Shown here: in pieces, positions 1 to 6,144 of the stretch
Layout of the letters: each line of letters opens with the position of its first letter
How positions within the stretch are numbered: the stretch's first letter is position 1
Assembly (NCBI GenBank): GCA_937976315.1
Contig: CALJRR010000042.1
Span: 1 to 8,836 of the forward strand
Direction of reading: 5' to 3'
From: an uncultured Candidatus Saccharibacteria bacterium
GTDB lineage: Bacteria; Patescibacteriota; Saccharimonadia; Saccharimonadales; Saccharimonadaceae
DNA length: 8,836 nt
The notes under the pieces: model-generated
Seen by the model: the letters and a program-made list of their open reading frames with translations, nothing else
What the model was told of the DNA's origin: nothing
The model's database searches: none
Program-made: the position numbers and the translations under genes

Positions 1-519
1 CATTCTAAGCGCCAAATCCGCAAACAATCCAATTGCGCTAACCAAACCAAAAGCAATCATACTCACGCGGATGTCGTAATTCCGCACGTGACTCATTTCA
101 TGCGCCATAACTGCCTCCAGCTCACGCTTGTCCATAATATTCAGGAGACCTGTAGTTGCGCCAACGATGGCGTGATTTGGGTCGCGACCAGTCGCAAAAG
201 CATTTGGGGCTGGATCGTCGATAATATAGACTTTCGGCATCGGCATACCAGAAGCGATAGACAAATTTTCCACCACTCGCCAAAGTTCAGGAGCGTCATT
301 TTTACTAATTTCCTGAGCGTCAGTCATCATCATAGCCAACTTTCCAGCTATAAAATATTGCAGCCAAGCATATAACATTGCACATATAAAAATGATGAGC
401 GCTAATGAATAGCTATCAGTTGCCACTCCAATAAACAGACCAATAATTCCAATAATTATCACAAACACAGACATAATTAATATTGTGTTGCGTTTGTTTT
501 GAGAAACTGCATTGTACAT
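1..519 (-). CDS. htpX: HtpX-like M48 family membrane zinc metalloprotease, N-terminal part (cut by window edge)
   Basis: HtpX proteases degrade misfolded membrane proteins at the cytoplasmic membrane. The frame is open from the ATG at 519 to base 1, giving 173 residues and no stop, so the C-terminus lies outside the window. The protein has two hydrophobic segments near the start (about residues 13-33 and 38-57), then the family stretch PNAFATGRDPNHAIVGATTG (residues 105-124) and the zinc motif H140-E141-M-S-H144 in VMAHEMSHV. The third zinc ligand is not reached. The ATG is the only good start: an extended -10 (TGGTATAAT) ends 6 nt upstream and there is no Shine-Dalgarno, so the mRNA is probably leaderless. 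The gene follows lemA but is separated from it by a hairpin terminator. The htpX-lemA pairing is common in bacteria. The identity is very secure. Confidence 0.95.
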   Translation of the reverse strand, partial: MYNAVSQNKRNTILIMSVFVIIIGIIGLFIGVATDSYSLALIIFICAMLYAWLQYFIAGKLAMMMTDAQEISKNDAPELWRVVENLSIASGMPMPKVYIIDDPAPNAFATGRDPNHAIVGATTGLLNIMDKRELEAVMAHEMSHVRNYDIRVSMIAFGLVSAIGLFADLALRM

Positions 520-525
520 ATGTTA

Positions 526-534
526 ATTATACCA
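526..534 (-). promoter_or_regulatory. htpX promoter, extended -10 (TGGTATAAT)
   Basis: The sequence fits the extended -10 pattern TGnTATAAT exactly. Only 6 nt separate it from the htpX ATG, so transcription should start at or next to the A of the ATG. No good -35 is seen at 16-18 nt spacing, as expected for an extended -10 promoter. It begins just after the lemA terminator, so htpX has its own transcript. Confidence 0.7.
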
Positions 535-566
535 AAAATCGCCCGCTAAAAATAGACGAGCGATTT
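534..566 (-). terminator. Rho-independent terminator of lemA
   Basis: On the minus strand AAAATCGCTCG pairs with CGGGCGATTTT (11 bp including one G-U pair) around a loop of about 11 nt, and the stem runs into a T tract. It lies about 17 nt after the lemA stop codon and directly before the htpX promoter, so it separates the two units. Confidence 0.8.
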
Positions 567-582
567 TCATTTCAAGGTTCAA

Positions 583-1152
583 TTAGAACTTTACTTCAAC
601 TGGATTTTCGATGCTTGCGCGATCCTCAACGTCGAAGAATTCCTTAGCTTGGAAGCCAAACATTCCCGCGATGATGTTTGTTGGGAAAGTCTGAATCTTC
701 GTATTCAGGTCGCGAACGCCACCGTTGTAGAATCGGCGAGCTGCTTGGATCTTATCCTCAGTGTCAACCAATTCTTGTTGCAATTGCAAGAAGTTCTGGT
801 TTGCTTTCAATTCTGGGTAAGCCTCAGATACGGCAAACAAGCTCTTCAACGCGCCCTCCAAAGCATTTTCAGCCTTGGCGGTTTCAGCCACGCTGCCAGC
901 ATTCATGATTGCTGAACGAGCTTCTGCTACCTTCTCAAATACTTCTTTTTCGTGTGTAGCGTAGCCTTTTACTGAATTGACCAAATTTGGAATTAAATCA
1001 GTTCGGCGCTTTAGCTGAACAGTAATGTCGCTCCATGCTTCTTCTACGCGGTTACGCAATACAACCAAACCGTTGTACGCACCGATTACAACTCCTATGA
1101 GCACTAATAAAACTACCACTGTAACAATAAGTACAATTACCAATGGACTCAT
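583..1152 (-). CDS. lemA: LemA family membrane protein
   Basis: This is a 189-residue LemA protein, close to the usual family size. It starts with one strongly hydrophobic helix (about residues 4-26), followed by a soluble helical-bundle domain. Family landmarks are AYNGLVVLRNRVEEAWSDI, VQLKRRTDLIPNLVNSVKGY, the LQQELVDTEDKIQAARRFYN region and the C-terminal FPTNIIAGMFGF. LemA proteins are membrane-anchored with the helical domain outside the cytoplasm; their function is poorly defined, but they are often linked to HtpX, as here. The ATG at 1152 has AAGG 6 nt upstream, preceded by AAAGGG, so it has a Shine-Dalgarno, unlike the promoter-proximal genes. It starts 47 nt after tRNA-Leu(UAA). No strong promoter of its own is seen beyond a possible TAATAT at 1179-1184, so read-through from the tRNA is plausible. 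Confidence 0.95.
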   Translation of the reverse strand: MSPLVIVLIVTVVVLLVLIGVVIGAYNGLVVLRNRVEEAWSDITVQLKRRTDLIPNLVNSVKGYATHEKEVFEKVAEARSAIMNAGSVAETAKAENALEGALKSLFAVSEAYPELKANQNFLQLQQELVDTEDKIQAARRFYNGGVRDLNTKIQTFPTNIIAGMFGFQAKEFFDVEDRASIENPVEVKF

Positions 1153-1199
1153 TTCTTACCTTGTCCCTTTCCTATTCAATATTACTTTCTTTACGACTT

Positions 1200-1285
1200 T
1201 GGTGCGCAAGGCGGGAATCGAACCCGCACGACTTTTGGTCAAGGGATTTTAAGTCCCTCGCGTCTACCAATTCCGCCACTCGCGC
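1200..1285 (-). tRNA. tRNA-Leu (anticodon UAA)
   Basis: An 86-nt class II tRNA. The acceptor arms GCGCGAG and CTTGCGC pair with one G-U. The anticodon stem AGGGA/TCCCT encloses loop CTTAAAA, giving anticodon TAA, which reads UUA. There is a long variable arm (TGAC/GTCG-type) and a T arm GCGGG-TTCGATT-CCCGC. The discriminator is A, as expected for leucine, and the CCA end is encoded (1200-1202). Confidence 0.97.
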
Positions 1286-1328
1286 TTATTTATATACAAT
1301 CCAGACGCCCGCGCGCCAGACTACTTAT

Positions 1329-1334
1329 ATTATA
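1329..1334 (-). promoter_or_regulatory. Possible -10 box for tRNA-Leu(UAA)
   Basis: TATAAT lies 43 nt before the mature 5' end of the tRNA, after the terminator of tRNA-Cys. The intervening leader is unusually GC-rich and contains GTCTGG twice. No convincing -35 was found, and a TATATA closer to the tRNA is an alternative, so the exact promoter is uncertain. Confidence 0.45.
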
Positions 1335-1370
1335 CTATATTCGCTAAGTAAATTGTACAATTTCGCAAAA

Positions 1371-1400
1371 TAAAAAATAGCCCAGTACTCAGGACTATTT
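1371..1400 (-). terminator. Rho-independent terminator after tRNA-Cys
   Basis: On the minus strand AAATAGTCC pairs with GGGCTATTT (9 bp, one G-U) around an 8-nt loop, and the stem merges into a run of six T. It lies about 10 nt after the CCA end of tRNA-Cys and shows that tRNA-Cys and tRNA-Leu(UAA) are separate units. Confidence 0.8.
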
Positions 1401-1410
1401 ATCAAAAAAT

Positions 1411-1484
1411 TGGAGGCACGTACGAGAGTCGAACTCGTCTAAAAGGTTTTGCAGACCTCTGCGTAACCGCTCCGCCAACGCGCC
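1411..1484 (-). tRNA. tRNA-Cys (anticodon GCA)
   Basis: A 74-nt tRNA including encoded CCA. The acceptor arms GGCGCGT and ACGTGCC pair with one G-U. The anticodon loop CTGCAAA gives anticodon GCA. The T arm contains GTTCGACTC. The discriminator is U, the identity base for cysteine. Confidence 0.97.
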
Positions 1485-1493
1485 ACCGCCTTT

Positions 1494-1502
1494 ATTATAT
1501 CA
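1494..1502 (-). promoter_or_regulatory. tRNA-Cys promoter, extended -10 (TGATATAAT)
   Basis: A perfect TGnTATAAT extended -10 ends 9 nt before the mature 5' end of tRNA-Cys. No clear -35 is present at normal spacing. No terminator separates it from tRNA-Leu(GAG) upstream, so read-through may also contribute. Confidence 0.7.
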
Positions 1503-1552
1503 GATTTTACAAAACATATCACGAACAATTCATCCAATAATTGCAATATGTT

Positions 1553-1640
1553 TGGTGCGAGCGAGAAGACTTGAACTTCCACGAGCGCAATGCTCACTAG
1601 CCCCTCAAGCTAGCGCGTCTACCAATTCCGCCACGCCCGC
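1553..1640 (-). tRNA. tRNA-Leu (anticodon GAG)
   Basis: An 88-nt class II tRNA. The acceptor arms GCGGGCG and CGCTCGC pair with one G-U. The anticodon stem CTAGC/GCTAG encloses loop TTGAGGG, giving anticodon GAG, which reads CUC/CUU. A long variable arm (GAGCATTGCGCTC) follows. The T arm is GGAAG-TTCAAGT-CTTCT, the discriminator is A, and CCA is encoded (1553-1555). Confidence 0.97.
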
Positions 1641-1653
1641 ATAGCCACTTATC

Positions 1654-1681
1654 ATTATACCCGATTACGGGGTTTTGTAAA
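1654..1681 (-). promoter_or_regulatory. tRNA-Leu(GAG) promoter
   Basis: TTTACA (-35, one mismatch to TTGACA), a 16-nt spacer and TATAAT (-10) precede the tRNA by 13 nt. The -35 and much of the spacer lie inside the last codons of the peptide-binding protein gene, so that gene's end and the tRNA promoter overlap. No separate terminator for the protein gene is visible here. Confidence 0.7.
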
Positions 1682-3455
1682 CGGACTTTTTCTCTGTCGC
1701 CCAATATTGAACATCGACATAGCGATCGACGGGATTGACAACTTCAGTGCTTGCGTCGAGAGCTTTAACGTTCCGAATATGGATATAGTCAAACTTCGGC
1801 TGATACAATGCAATTGCTGGGGCGTCTGCTTGCCAAGTGGCGGTAAACTTCGCGTAACGATCAGCGCGTTGCTTCGCCGAGATTTTAGATCGACCACTCT
1901 CCAAAGCATCGTCCGCTATCGCGTTATTGTAATTGGAGAAATTCAAACCGTTGTTGGTTGCCTGCGAAGAATGCCAATAGGCATAAACATCAGGATCGCC
2001 ACCCAAGGAGAGTTCATAAACCAGCACGTCAAAATTGCGCGGCTGTAAAACTGTCTGAAGAATATTTTGAGTAGCATCGTTCGGATCGACAACTTTAATA
2101 TCCGATTCTATATTCAGCTCGTCATACCAAACTTGAGCCAAATACCTGGCAACCTTTTCGTAATTGCTATTCTTCAAAACGACTACGTTGAGTTTTAACT
2201 TATCATTTCCCTTCTGGCGAACATTATTTACACTCTTCCAGCCCTCAGCGTCAAGTAGAGATTTCGCTTTCTTGACGTCATAACTAGAAGAATTCGAACT
2301 CTTTCCTAGGAACTTATTAAGCGTTGGACCAGACAATTCTTCCGTAGACAACGACAAAGATTGGCGTAGCTTGGATGTGTCGACACTGAGTGATAGAGCC
2401 TGACGAACTACTTTTGATCGCAAGAACTGACTATTGTTATTAAACAGCGCGTAAACTCCGTTGTTCAAAGAATGCGCTTCTGCGGCGTACATAGATTTTA
2501 CCTCGGCGGATTGATCGTTATAAATTAATTCTGGAGTTCCTGTAATTTCTCGCGTACGCAAACTTTTCGCGATATCATCCTGCGTCGGATACGCGTACAA
2601 CTGGAATCGCTCTAGCTTAGGCGTGCTGCCATAATAATTGCTATTCGACTGCAAATATAGCACTTTTTTACTACCATCGCTCGTTACATTCTGCAGCAAT
2701 CTAAAGGCAAACGGACCGCTGGATATAGGCGATTTATTAAAATCATGTTCACGTAAATTCGACGGTTTAACATCTTTTAATATATGCTTAGGAATAATCG
2801 GGAATGTCAAAGCGTGGACAAACGGCGAATATGACGACGGCAAGATAAACTTCACCGAATCGTCAGACACTTTCTCGAATTTTATGGATTTCCAGCCTGA
2901 TATTTCAGCTCCAACTTCTGGATTCGCCAATAGCTTCAACGTAAAGATTACATCGTCCGCCGTTAGGTCTTGTCCGTCCGACCACTTCAGACCTTTCTTC
3001 AGTTTGACTATATATTCGGTTTCTTTGTCGTTCACACTGACACTATCCGCCATGTCAGCCTTTATATTACCCGTTGAGTCATATCGATACAAACTTGAAA
3101 ATAGCAACTTCGCGGCAGATTTTTCAGCATTGGTTTTTGCGAAAATCGGATTTAGATTTTCCAAAGGGCCCAACACGCCCTCAGAGTATGATCCGCTAGA
3201 AGTGTACGCCATTGTCGTGAAAGAATTGCGAGAAATATGCCACTGCACCGCACTGGCGCCAATCATCACCAATACTAGAATAATCCAAACAGAAACCCGA
3301 CGTCGCACATTAGACAAACGATCCAACCTGGATGTCACGAATTTATGCGCATGGCGCAAGCTTCCCTTTTCAATCTTACGCAGACGCTTATTGACATCTT
3401 TACTGGAAACTTTTAGCCGCGCAAAACGATTCCATGACGAATTATCCGAGCTCAA
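1665..3455 (-). CDS. Membrane-anchored ABC-type oligopeptide-binding protein (SBP_bac_5)
   Basis: The protein has 596 residues. After a hydrophilic, basic N-terminal tail of about 52 residues comes one transmembrane helix (about 54-72, VSVWIILVLVMIGAS), then a family 5 (OppA/DppA-type) solute-binding domain. Family features are LNPIFAKTNAEKSAAKLLFSSLY, LKKGLKWSDGQDLTADDVIFTL, SSGPFAF and the C-terminal PAIALYQPKFDYIHIRNV region. Such proteins capture oligopeptides outside the cell for an ABC permease. There is no lipobox cysteine, so anchoring is by the helix instead of a lipid. The start is TTG at 3455: AGGAGA, overlapping the secG TAG stop, lies 6 nt upstream and no better ATG exists. It is the last protein gene of the PF04020-secG operon. 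No permease or ATPase genes are present here. The ligand is unknown. Confidence 0.9.
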   Translation of the reverse strand: MSSDNSSWNRFARLKVSSKDVNKRLRKIEKGSLRHAHKFVTSRLDRLSNVRRRVSVWIILVLVMIGASAVQWHISRNSFTTMAYTSSGSYSEGVLGPLENLNPIFAKTNAEKSAAKLLFSSLYRYDSTGNIKADMADSVSVNDKETEYIVKLKKGLKWSDGQDLTADDVIFTLKLLANPEVGAEISGWKSIKFEKVSDDSVKFILPSSYSPFVHALTFPIIPKHILKDVKPSNLREHDFNKSPISSGPFAFRLLQNVTSDGSKKVLYLQSNSNYYGSTPKLERFQLYAYPTQDDIAKSLRTREITGTPELIYNDQSAEVKSMYAAEAHSLNNGVYALFNNNSQFLRSKVVRQALSLSVDTSKLRQSLSLSTEELSGPTLNKFLGKSSNSSSYDVKKAKSLLDAEGWKSVNNVRQKGNDKLKLNVVVLKNSNYEKVARYLAQVWYDELNIESDIKVVDPNDATQNILQTVLQPRNFDVLVYELSLGGDPDVYAYWHSSQATNNGLNFSNYNNAIADDALESGRSKISAKQRADRYAKFTATWQADAPAIALYQPKFDYIHIRNVKALDASTEVVNPVDRYVDVQYWATEKKSVYKTP

Positions 3456-3461
3456 ATCTAT

Positions 3462-3467
3462 TCTCCT
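3462..3467 (-). promoter_or_regulatory. Shine-Dalgarno AGGAGA fixing the TTG start of the binding protein
   Basis: AGGAGA sits 6 nt before the TTG at 3455 and overlaps the secG stop codon. This supports a non-ATG start and translational coupling between secG and the binding-protein gene. Confidence 0.75.
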
Positions 3468-3702
3468 ATTTTTGCAATCCCGGCAAAATCATACTTGCCA
3501 AAATCGATAGCACAAAAATCACCGCAAAAACAATAGTTACGTCGAACAAGTTTTTATCAAATCCGCGACGAGTAGTGAATAATTCCCCAGACGAACCGAA
3601 TCCTGCGCCCAAACTTGCGCCTCGTTGTTGCAACAAAATTGCGATAATCATCAGTACGGCAGATCCAAGCGTCACGTACGGTAAAATTGTATCAATTGAC
3701 AT
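3466..3702 (-). CDS. secG: Protein translocase subunit SecG
   Basis: A 78-residue protein with two transmembrane helices (about 6-24 and 52-73) joined by the conserved SecG loop, here LLQQRGASLGAGFGSSGELF followed by TTRRGFDKNLF. SecG is the small non-essential subunit of the SecYEG channel and assists SecA-driven export. The ATG at 3702 has AAGGAG 4 nt upstream, and this Shine-Dalgarno lies in the last codons of the preceding PF04020 gene, whose stop codon ends one base before the secG ATG. The following binding-protein gene starts 10 nt after the secG stop. The three genes therefore form a tight operon, and the third product itself needs Sec export. Confidence 0.93.
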   Translation of the reverse strand: MSIDTILPYVTLGSAVLMIIAILLQQRGASLGAGFGSSGELFTTRRGFDKNLFDVTIVFAVIFVLSILASMILPGLQK

Positions 3703-3703
3703 A

Positions 3704-4078
3704 TTACTCCTTTTCTTCCCGCTGCAAAACCAGCGCGCTACTTATAATATAGTTTACCAAACTCAATATAATCCCGGCAATAATTGAATGCGCAAAAGTC
3801 ATAGAAATCCCTGGTGCCAAAGCTAATGAAATGTAAACCATAAAGCCATTTACAATTAAAGTAAACAGTCCTAAGGTCAATAGAATTGCTGGCAGGGCTA
3901 GAATTGTAACGATTGGCTTCAACACGCTATTCACTACCGAAAATATCAACCCCGCCATCATAAACGTCCATGCAGAAGTTGCGCCCGGAGTTTCATTTCC
4001 AAGTAGCCGCACCGCAACCCAAATACCTACCGAGTTAAGAATCAGCCGAATCAAAAACGTAGCAAATTGTCTTTTCAT
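3704..4078 (-). CDS. Four-helix integral membrane protein, PF04020 ('phage holin superfamily IV', YvlD-like)
   Basis: A 124-residue protein with four hydrophobic segments and the family signature NSVLKPIVTILALPAILLTL followed by GLFTLIVNGFMV, ending in a short charged tail (QREEKE). PF04020 was named after mycobacteriophage holins, but these chromosomal members are ordinary membrane proteins of unknown role; nothing here suggests a prophage. The frame extends upstream to a TTG at 4126, but that start has no Shine-Dalgarno and lies upstream of a strong promoter (TCGACA, 17 nt, TATAAT). The ATG at 4078 is 7 nt after the -10 box and is the better start, probably on a leaderless mRNA. It opens the operon with secG and the peptide-binding protein. 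The family call is strong and the function unknown. Confidence 0.85.
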   Translation of the reverse strand: MKRQFATFLIRLILNSVGIWVAVRLLGNETPGATSAWTFMMAGLIFSVVNSVLKPIVTILALPAILLTLGLFTLIVNGFMVYISLALAPGISMTFAHSIIAGIILSLVNYIISSALVLQREEKE

Positions 4079-4085
4079 TAGTCTT

Positions 4086-4114
4086 ATTATATATAATTTA
4101 TGCTTTATTGTCGA
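4086..4114 (-). promoter_or_regulatory. Promoter of the PF04020-secG-binding protein operon
   Basis: TCGACA (-35, one mismatch), a 17-nt spacer and TATAAT (perfect -10) are followed after 7 nt by the ATG at 4078. It sits in the short gap after the uvrC stop codon. Its position excludes the upstream TTG start of the first gene and predicts a leaderless mRNA. Confidence 0.8.
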
Positions 4115-4128
4115 TTGGTCGCCCAAAC

Positions 4129-5706
4129 TTAAGACAAGCGTTTAATCAAATTCGCCTTTTTCGTGCCAACTTCCGCCTGCAATTCCGCATAATCCGCCTC
4201 GATAATTTTTTTCACACTACCGAACTTTCTCAACAATTTCGCACGCGTCTTTGGGCCAATTCCCGGAATTTCTTCCAGTTGGTTTTTCGTCTGATTTTGA
4301 CGCTTCAGCGCTGTATGATAACTCACAGCAAATCGGTGCGACTCGTCACGAATCCGCTGAAAAAGCTTGACAATGTCCGTCGTCGCAATAGAACTTTTTG
4401 TAAAATTGTCCCGACTGGAGTCATTATCGATAGCAGAGCCTCGTAGATTCTTTGAATGAGATCCGGCATTGCGCTGAGTAGGGTGCAAATTTACCACATA
4501 CACATCATTATCTTCGTGAATAGCAACATCCTGATGAATAGATTTTTGCAACTCTTCAATGCGCGTTACGTCAATTTGCGAGCCAGTTTTATGAATAATA
4601 ATTTCTTCCTCGCGCTTAGCGATGCTAATAATCGGCAATTTAATTCCGCGCTCATCCCTTGCCTTAATCGCCGCCGAAAGTTGACCCTTTCCGCCGTCAA
4701 TCAACAACAGATCTGGACGACCCCAGCTTTTGATATTTCGCTCGCCAAGTCGCCTAAAAATCACCTCATACATATTTCCAGTGTCGTCGTTTTTTTCGCT
4801 CACCTTAAATTTGCGATATTCCGCACGATCGCTCGCACCATTCGTAAAGACCACCATACTCGCCACAACTTGACGTCCGCTCATATGCGAAATATCATAG
4901 CCCTCAATTCGCACTGGAATATTTTTCAAGCCAAGTAGTTTTGCTAAATCAGCCAGCGCCTTGTCTTTTGAAATATCCAGAAATTCTTTGTCACCAAACA
5001 TAACGCGTCGCTGAAGTTCTTGCATGGCGCGCAACTTATTCCTCAGACTTGCCGCCCGCTCAAAATCATGAAGCCCCGCAGCCGTTTTCATATCGCGCTC
5101 CAACTCCACAGCAATAGCCTTGCGATTTCCCTTGATATAACTTATCAATTTACGCAGACTAGCTTTATACGCGTCAGAACCATCACTTATCTTCGGACTT
5201 AAACCCAAATCCTCATCCAGCTTTGATTGCCCGGGGCGTCTTTGATGAGTGAGATATGGAAAAATTCGCCTCAAATAGCGCAATGCCTTTTTTAACGCAA
5301 AACCATTGTAAAATGGACCAAAATAATCTGCGCCATCATCGGCAGGATTCCGCGTAAAACTGACCGTCGGCCAATCGCTTTTCATATCAATCCGAACATA
5401 CATCTGAGATTTGTCGTCGCGCAACAGAACATTGTATCGCGGCATATATCGCTTGATCATCTCGCTTTCCAAAAATAGCGCGTCAACCTCACTCTCAGTT
5501 TCAATCCAATCAGTATCAAAAATCTCCGCCACCAGCGCCATAGTTTTATTATCTCGCCCGCGTGAATCTTGAAAATACTGACGTACGCGGTTTTTAAGCA
5601 CCGCCGCCTTGCCAACATAAATTACCTCGCCGCTCGCCGACTTATGAAAATAAACACCGGGCGTTCGCGGCAAAGTTTTCAGCTTGGCTTGCAATGCTTG
5701 ATTCAT
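4129..5706 (-). CDS. uvrC: UvrABC system protein C, excision nuclease
   Basis: UvrC makes both incisions around DNA damage in nucleotide excision repair. Its 525 residues show, in order: a GIY-YIG nuclease domain (GVY at 17-19, YVG at 30-32, followed by a conserved arginine in LKNRVRQYF); a UVR motif around 187-235 (DFERAASLRNKLRAM); the RNase H-like C-terminal nuclease with EGYDISH, LLIDGGKGQL and RIRDESHRFA, so the expected D, D and H (about residue 457) are present; and a C-terminal helix-hairpin-helix (EEIPGIGPKTRAKLLRKFGS). It is shorter than the typical 600 residues, yet about 78 residues (370-447) separate REEEI from LFQRIRDE, where I recall about 20 in most homologues. The ATG at 5706 has no Shine-Dalgarno but follows a -10 box by 7 nt. 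uvrA and uvrB are not in the window. Confidence 0.97.
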   Translation of the reverse strand: MNQALQAKLKTLPRTPGVYFHKSASGEVIYVGKAAVLKNRVRQYFQDSRGRDNKTMALVAEIFDTDWIETESEVDALFLESEMIKRYMPRYNVLLRDDKSQMYVRIDMKSDWPTVSFTRNPADDGADYFGPFYNGFALKKALRYLRRIFPYLTHQRRPGQSKLDEDLGLSPKISDGSDAYKASLRKLISYIKGNRKAIAVELERDMKTAAGLHDFERAASLRNKLRAMQELQRRVMFGDKEFLDISKDKALADLAKLLGLKNIPVRIEGYDISHMSGRQVVASMVVFTNGASDRAEYRKFKVSEKNDDTGNMYEVIFRRLGERNIKSWGRPDLLLIDGGKGQLSAAIKARDERGIKLPIISIAKREEEIIIHKTGSQIDVTRIEELQKSIHQDVAIHEDNDVYVVNLHPTQRNAGSHSKNLRGSAIDNDSSRDNFTKSSIATTDIVKLFQRIRDESHRFAVSYHTALKRQNQTKNQLEEIPGIGPKTRAKLLRKFGSVKKIIEADYAELQAEVGTKKANLIKRLS

Positions 5707-5713
5707 TAAATAT

Positions 5714-5742
5714 ATTACAATCTAAATACGCCAATTATGCAA
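5714..5742 (-). promoter_or_regulatory. uvrC promoter
   Basis: TTGCAT (-35, two mismatches), a 17-nt spacer and TGTAAT (-10, one mismatch) end 7 nt before the uvrC ATG. No SOS-type operator is evident. The layout matches the operon promoter at 4086-4114 and predicts a leaderless mRNA. Confidence 0.6.
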
Positions 5743-5761
5743 GCGTTCTTCTAACGATTGA

Positions 5762-6109
5762 CTAATCTTCCAGCCACTTTTTGAGAACTATCGCCTGATT
5801 ATGTTCCGTATCTTTGGCGCCATATAACAGTGTAACTGCAGATTGTTCGTTCCAATTATTCTTTGCTTCGGCAGCCGCAGGATTATTATCCAGCTCCTCC
5901 ACATAACGGCGAGAAAATTCCGGGAATTTTTCTGGGTCATGGTTAAACCATTTACGTAATTCATCGGTCGGGGCAATTTCTTTATTCCACTCGTCCAATG
6001 CAGCTCGTTCTTTACTAATCCCGCGCGGCCACAATCGATCGACCAACACACGATAACTACCGTCCAACGCGGTCGACTCATAAATCCGTTCAATTTTATA
6101 CTTCGTCAT
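5762..6109 (-). CDS. DUF488 family protein (YeaO-like)
   Basis: A complete 115-residue member of the DUF488/YeaO family. The conserved family block is YRVLVDRLWPRGISKERAAL, followed by DEWNKEIAPTDELRKWFNHD, a segment with FPEFSRRYVEEL, and the C-terminal VTLLYGAKDTEHNQAIVLKKWL. The protein is soluble, with no signal peptide or membrane segment. The family is widespread in bacteria and its biochemical role is not established. The ATG at 6109 starts 12 nt after the upstream gene's stop and has no Shine-Dalgarno. A promoter-like TTGACC lies in the 3' end of that upstream gene, so the gene could be co-transcribed, separately expressed, or both. The identity is secure; nothing can be said about substrate. 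Confidence 0.92.
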   Translation of the reverse strand: MTKYKIERIYESTALDGSYRVLVDRLWPRGISKERAALDEWNKEIAPTDELRKWFNHDPEKFPEFSRRYVEELDNNPAAAEAKNNWNEQSAVTLLYGAKDTEHNQAIVLKKWLED

Positions 6110-6114
6110 AATTT

Positions 6115-6144
6115 CATATAACTACAAAGCGCTAATCAGGTCAA
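6115..6144 (-). promoter_or_regulatory. Possible promoter of the DUF488 gene
   Basis: TTGACC (-35, one mismatch) lies within the last codons of the upstream gene, followed after 18 nt by TATATG (-10, two mismatches), which ends 5 nt before the ATG. The -10 is weak, but the spacing to the ATG repeats the pattern of the other leaderless starts in the window. Confidence 0.4.

Noticed and set aside
1200..1640. The three tRNAs as an attachment site for an integrated element
   Set aside because: All three tRNAs are complete with CCA, no partial tRNA copy is seen elsewhere in the window and no integrase gene is present.
2638..3510. Long open frame on the plus strand (290 codons) inside the binding-protein gene
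   Set aside because: It is the antisense shadow of a clear SBP_bac_5 gene, has no family resemblance and no promoter or Shine-Dalgarno. The same applies to the other plus-strand frames in the window.
3704..4078. A phage or lysis module because of the holin-named domain
   Set aside because: PF04020 members are common chromosomal membrane proteins, and the gene is in an operon with secG and a solute-binding protein. There is no endolysin or other phage gene.
4079..4126. Longer N-terminus of the PF04020 membrane protein starting at TTG 4126
   Set aside because: The extra 16 codons lie over the -35/-10 promoter and before the predicted transcription start, and the TTG has no Shine-Dalgarno. The ATG at 4078 is better.
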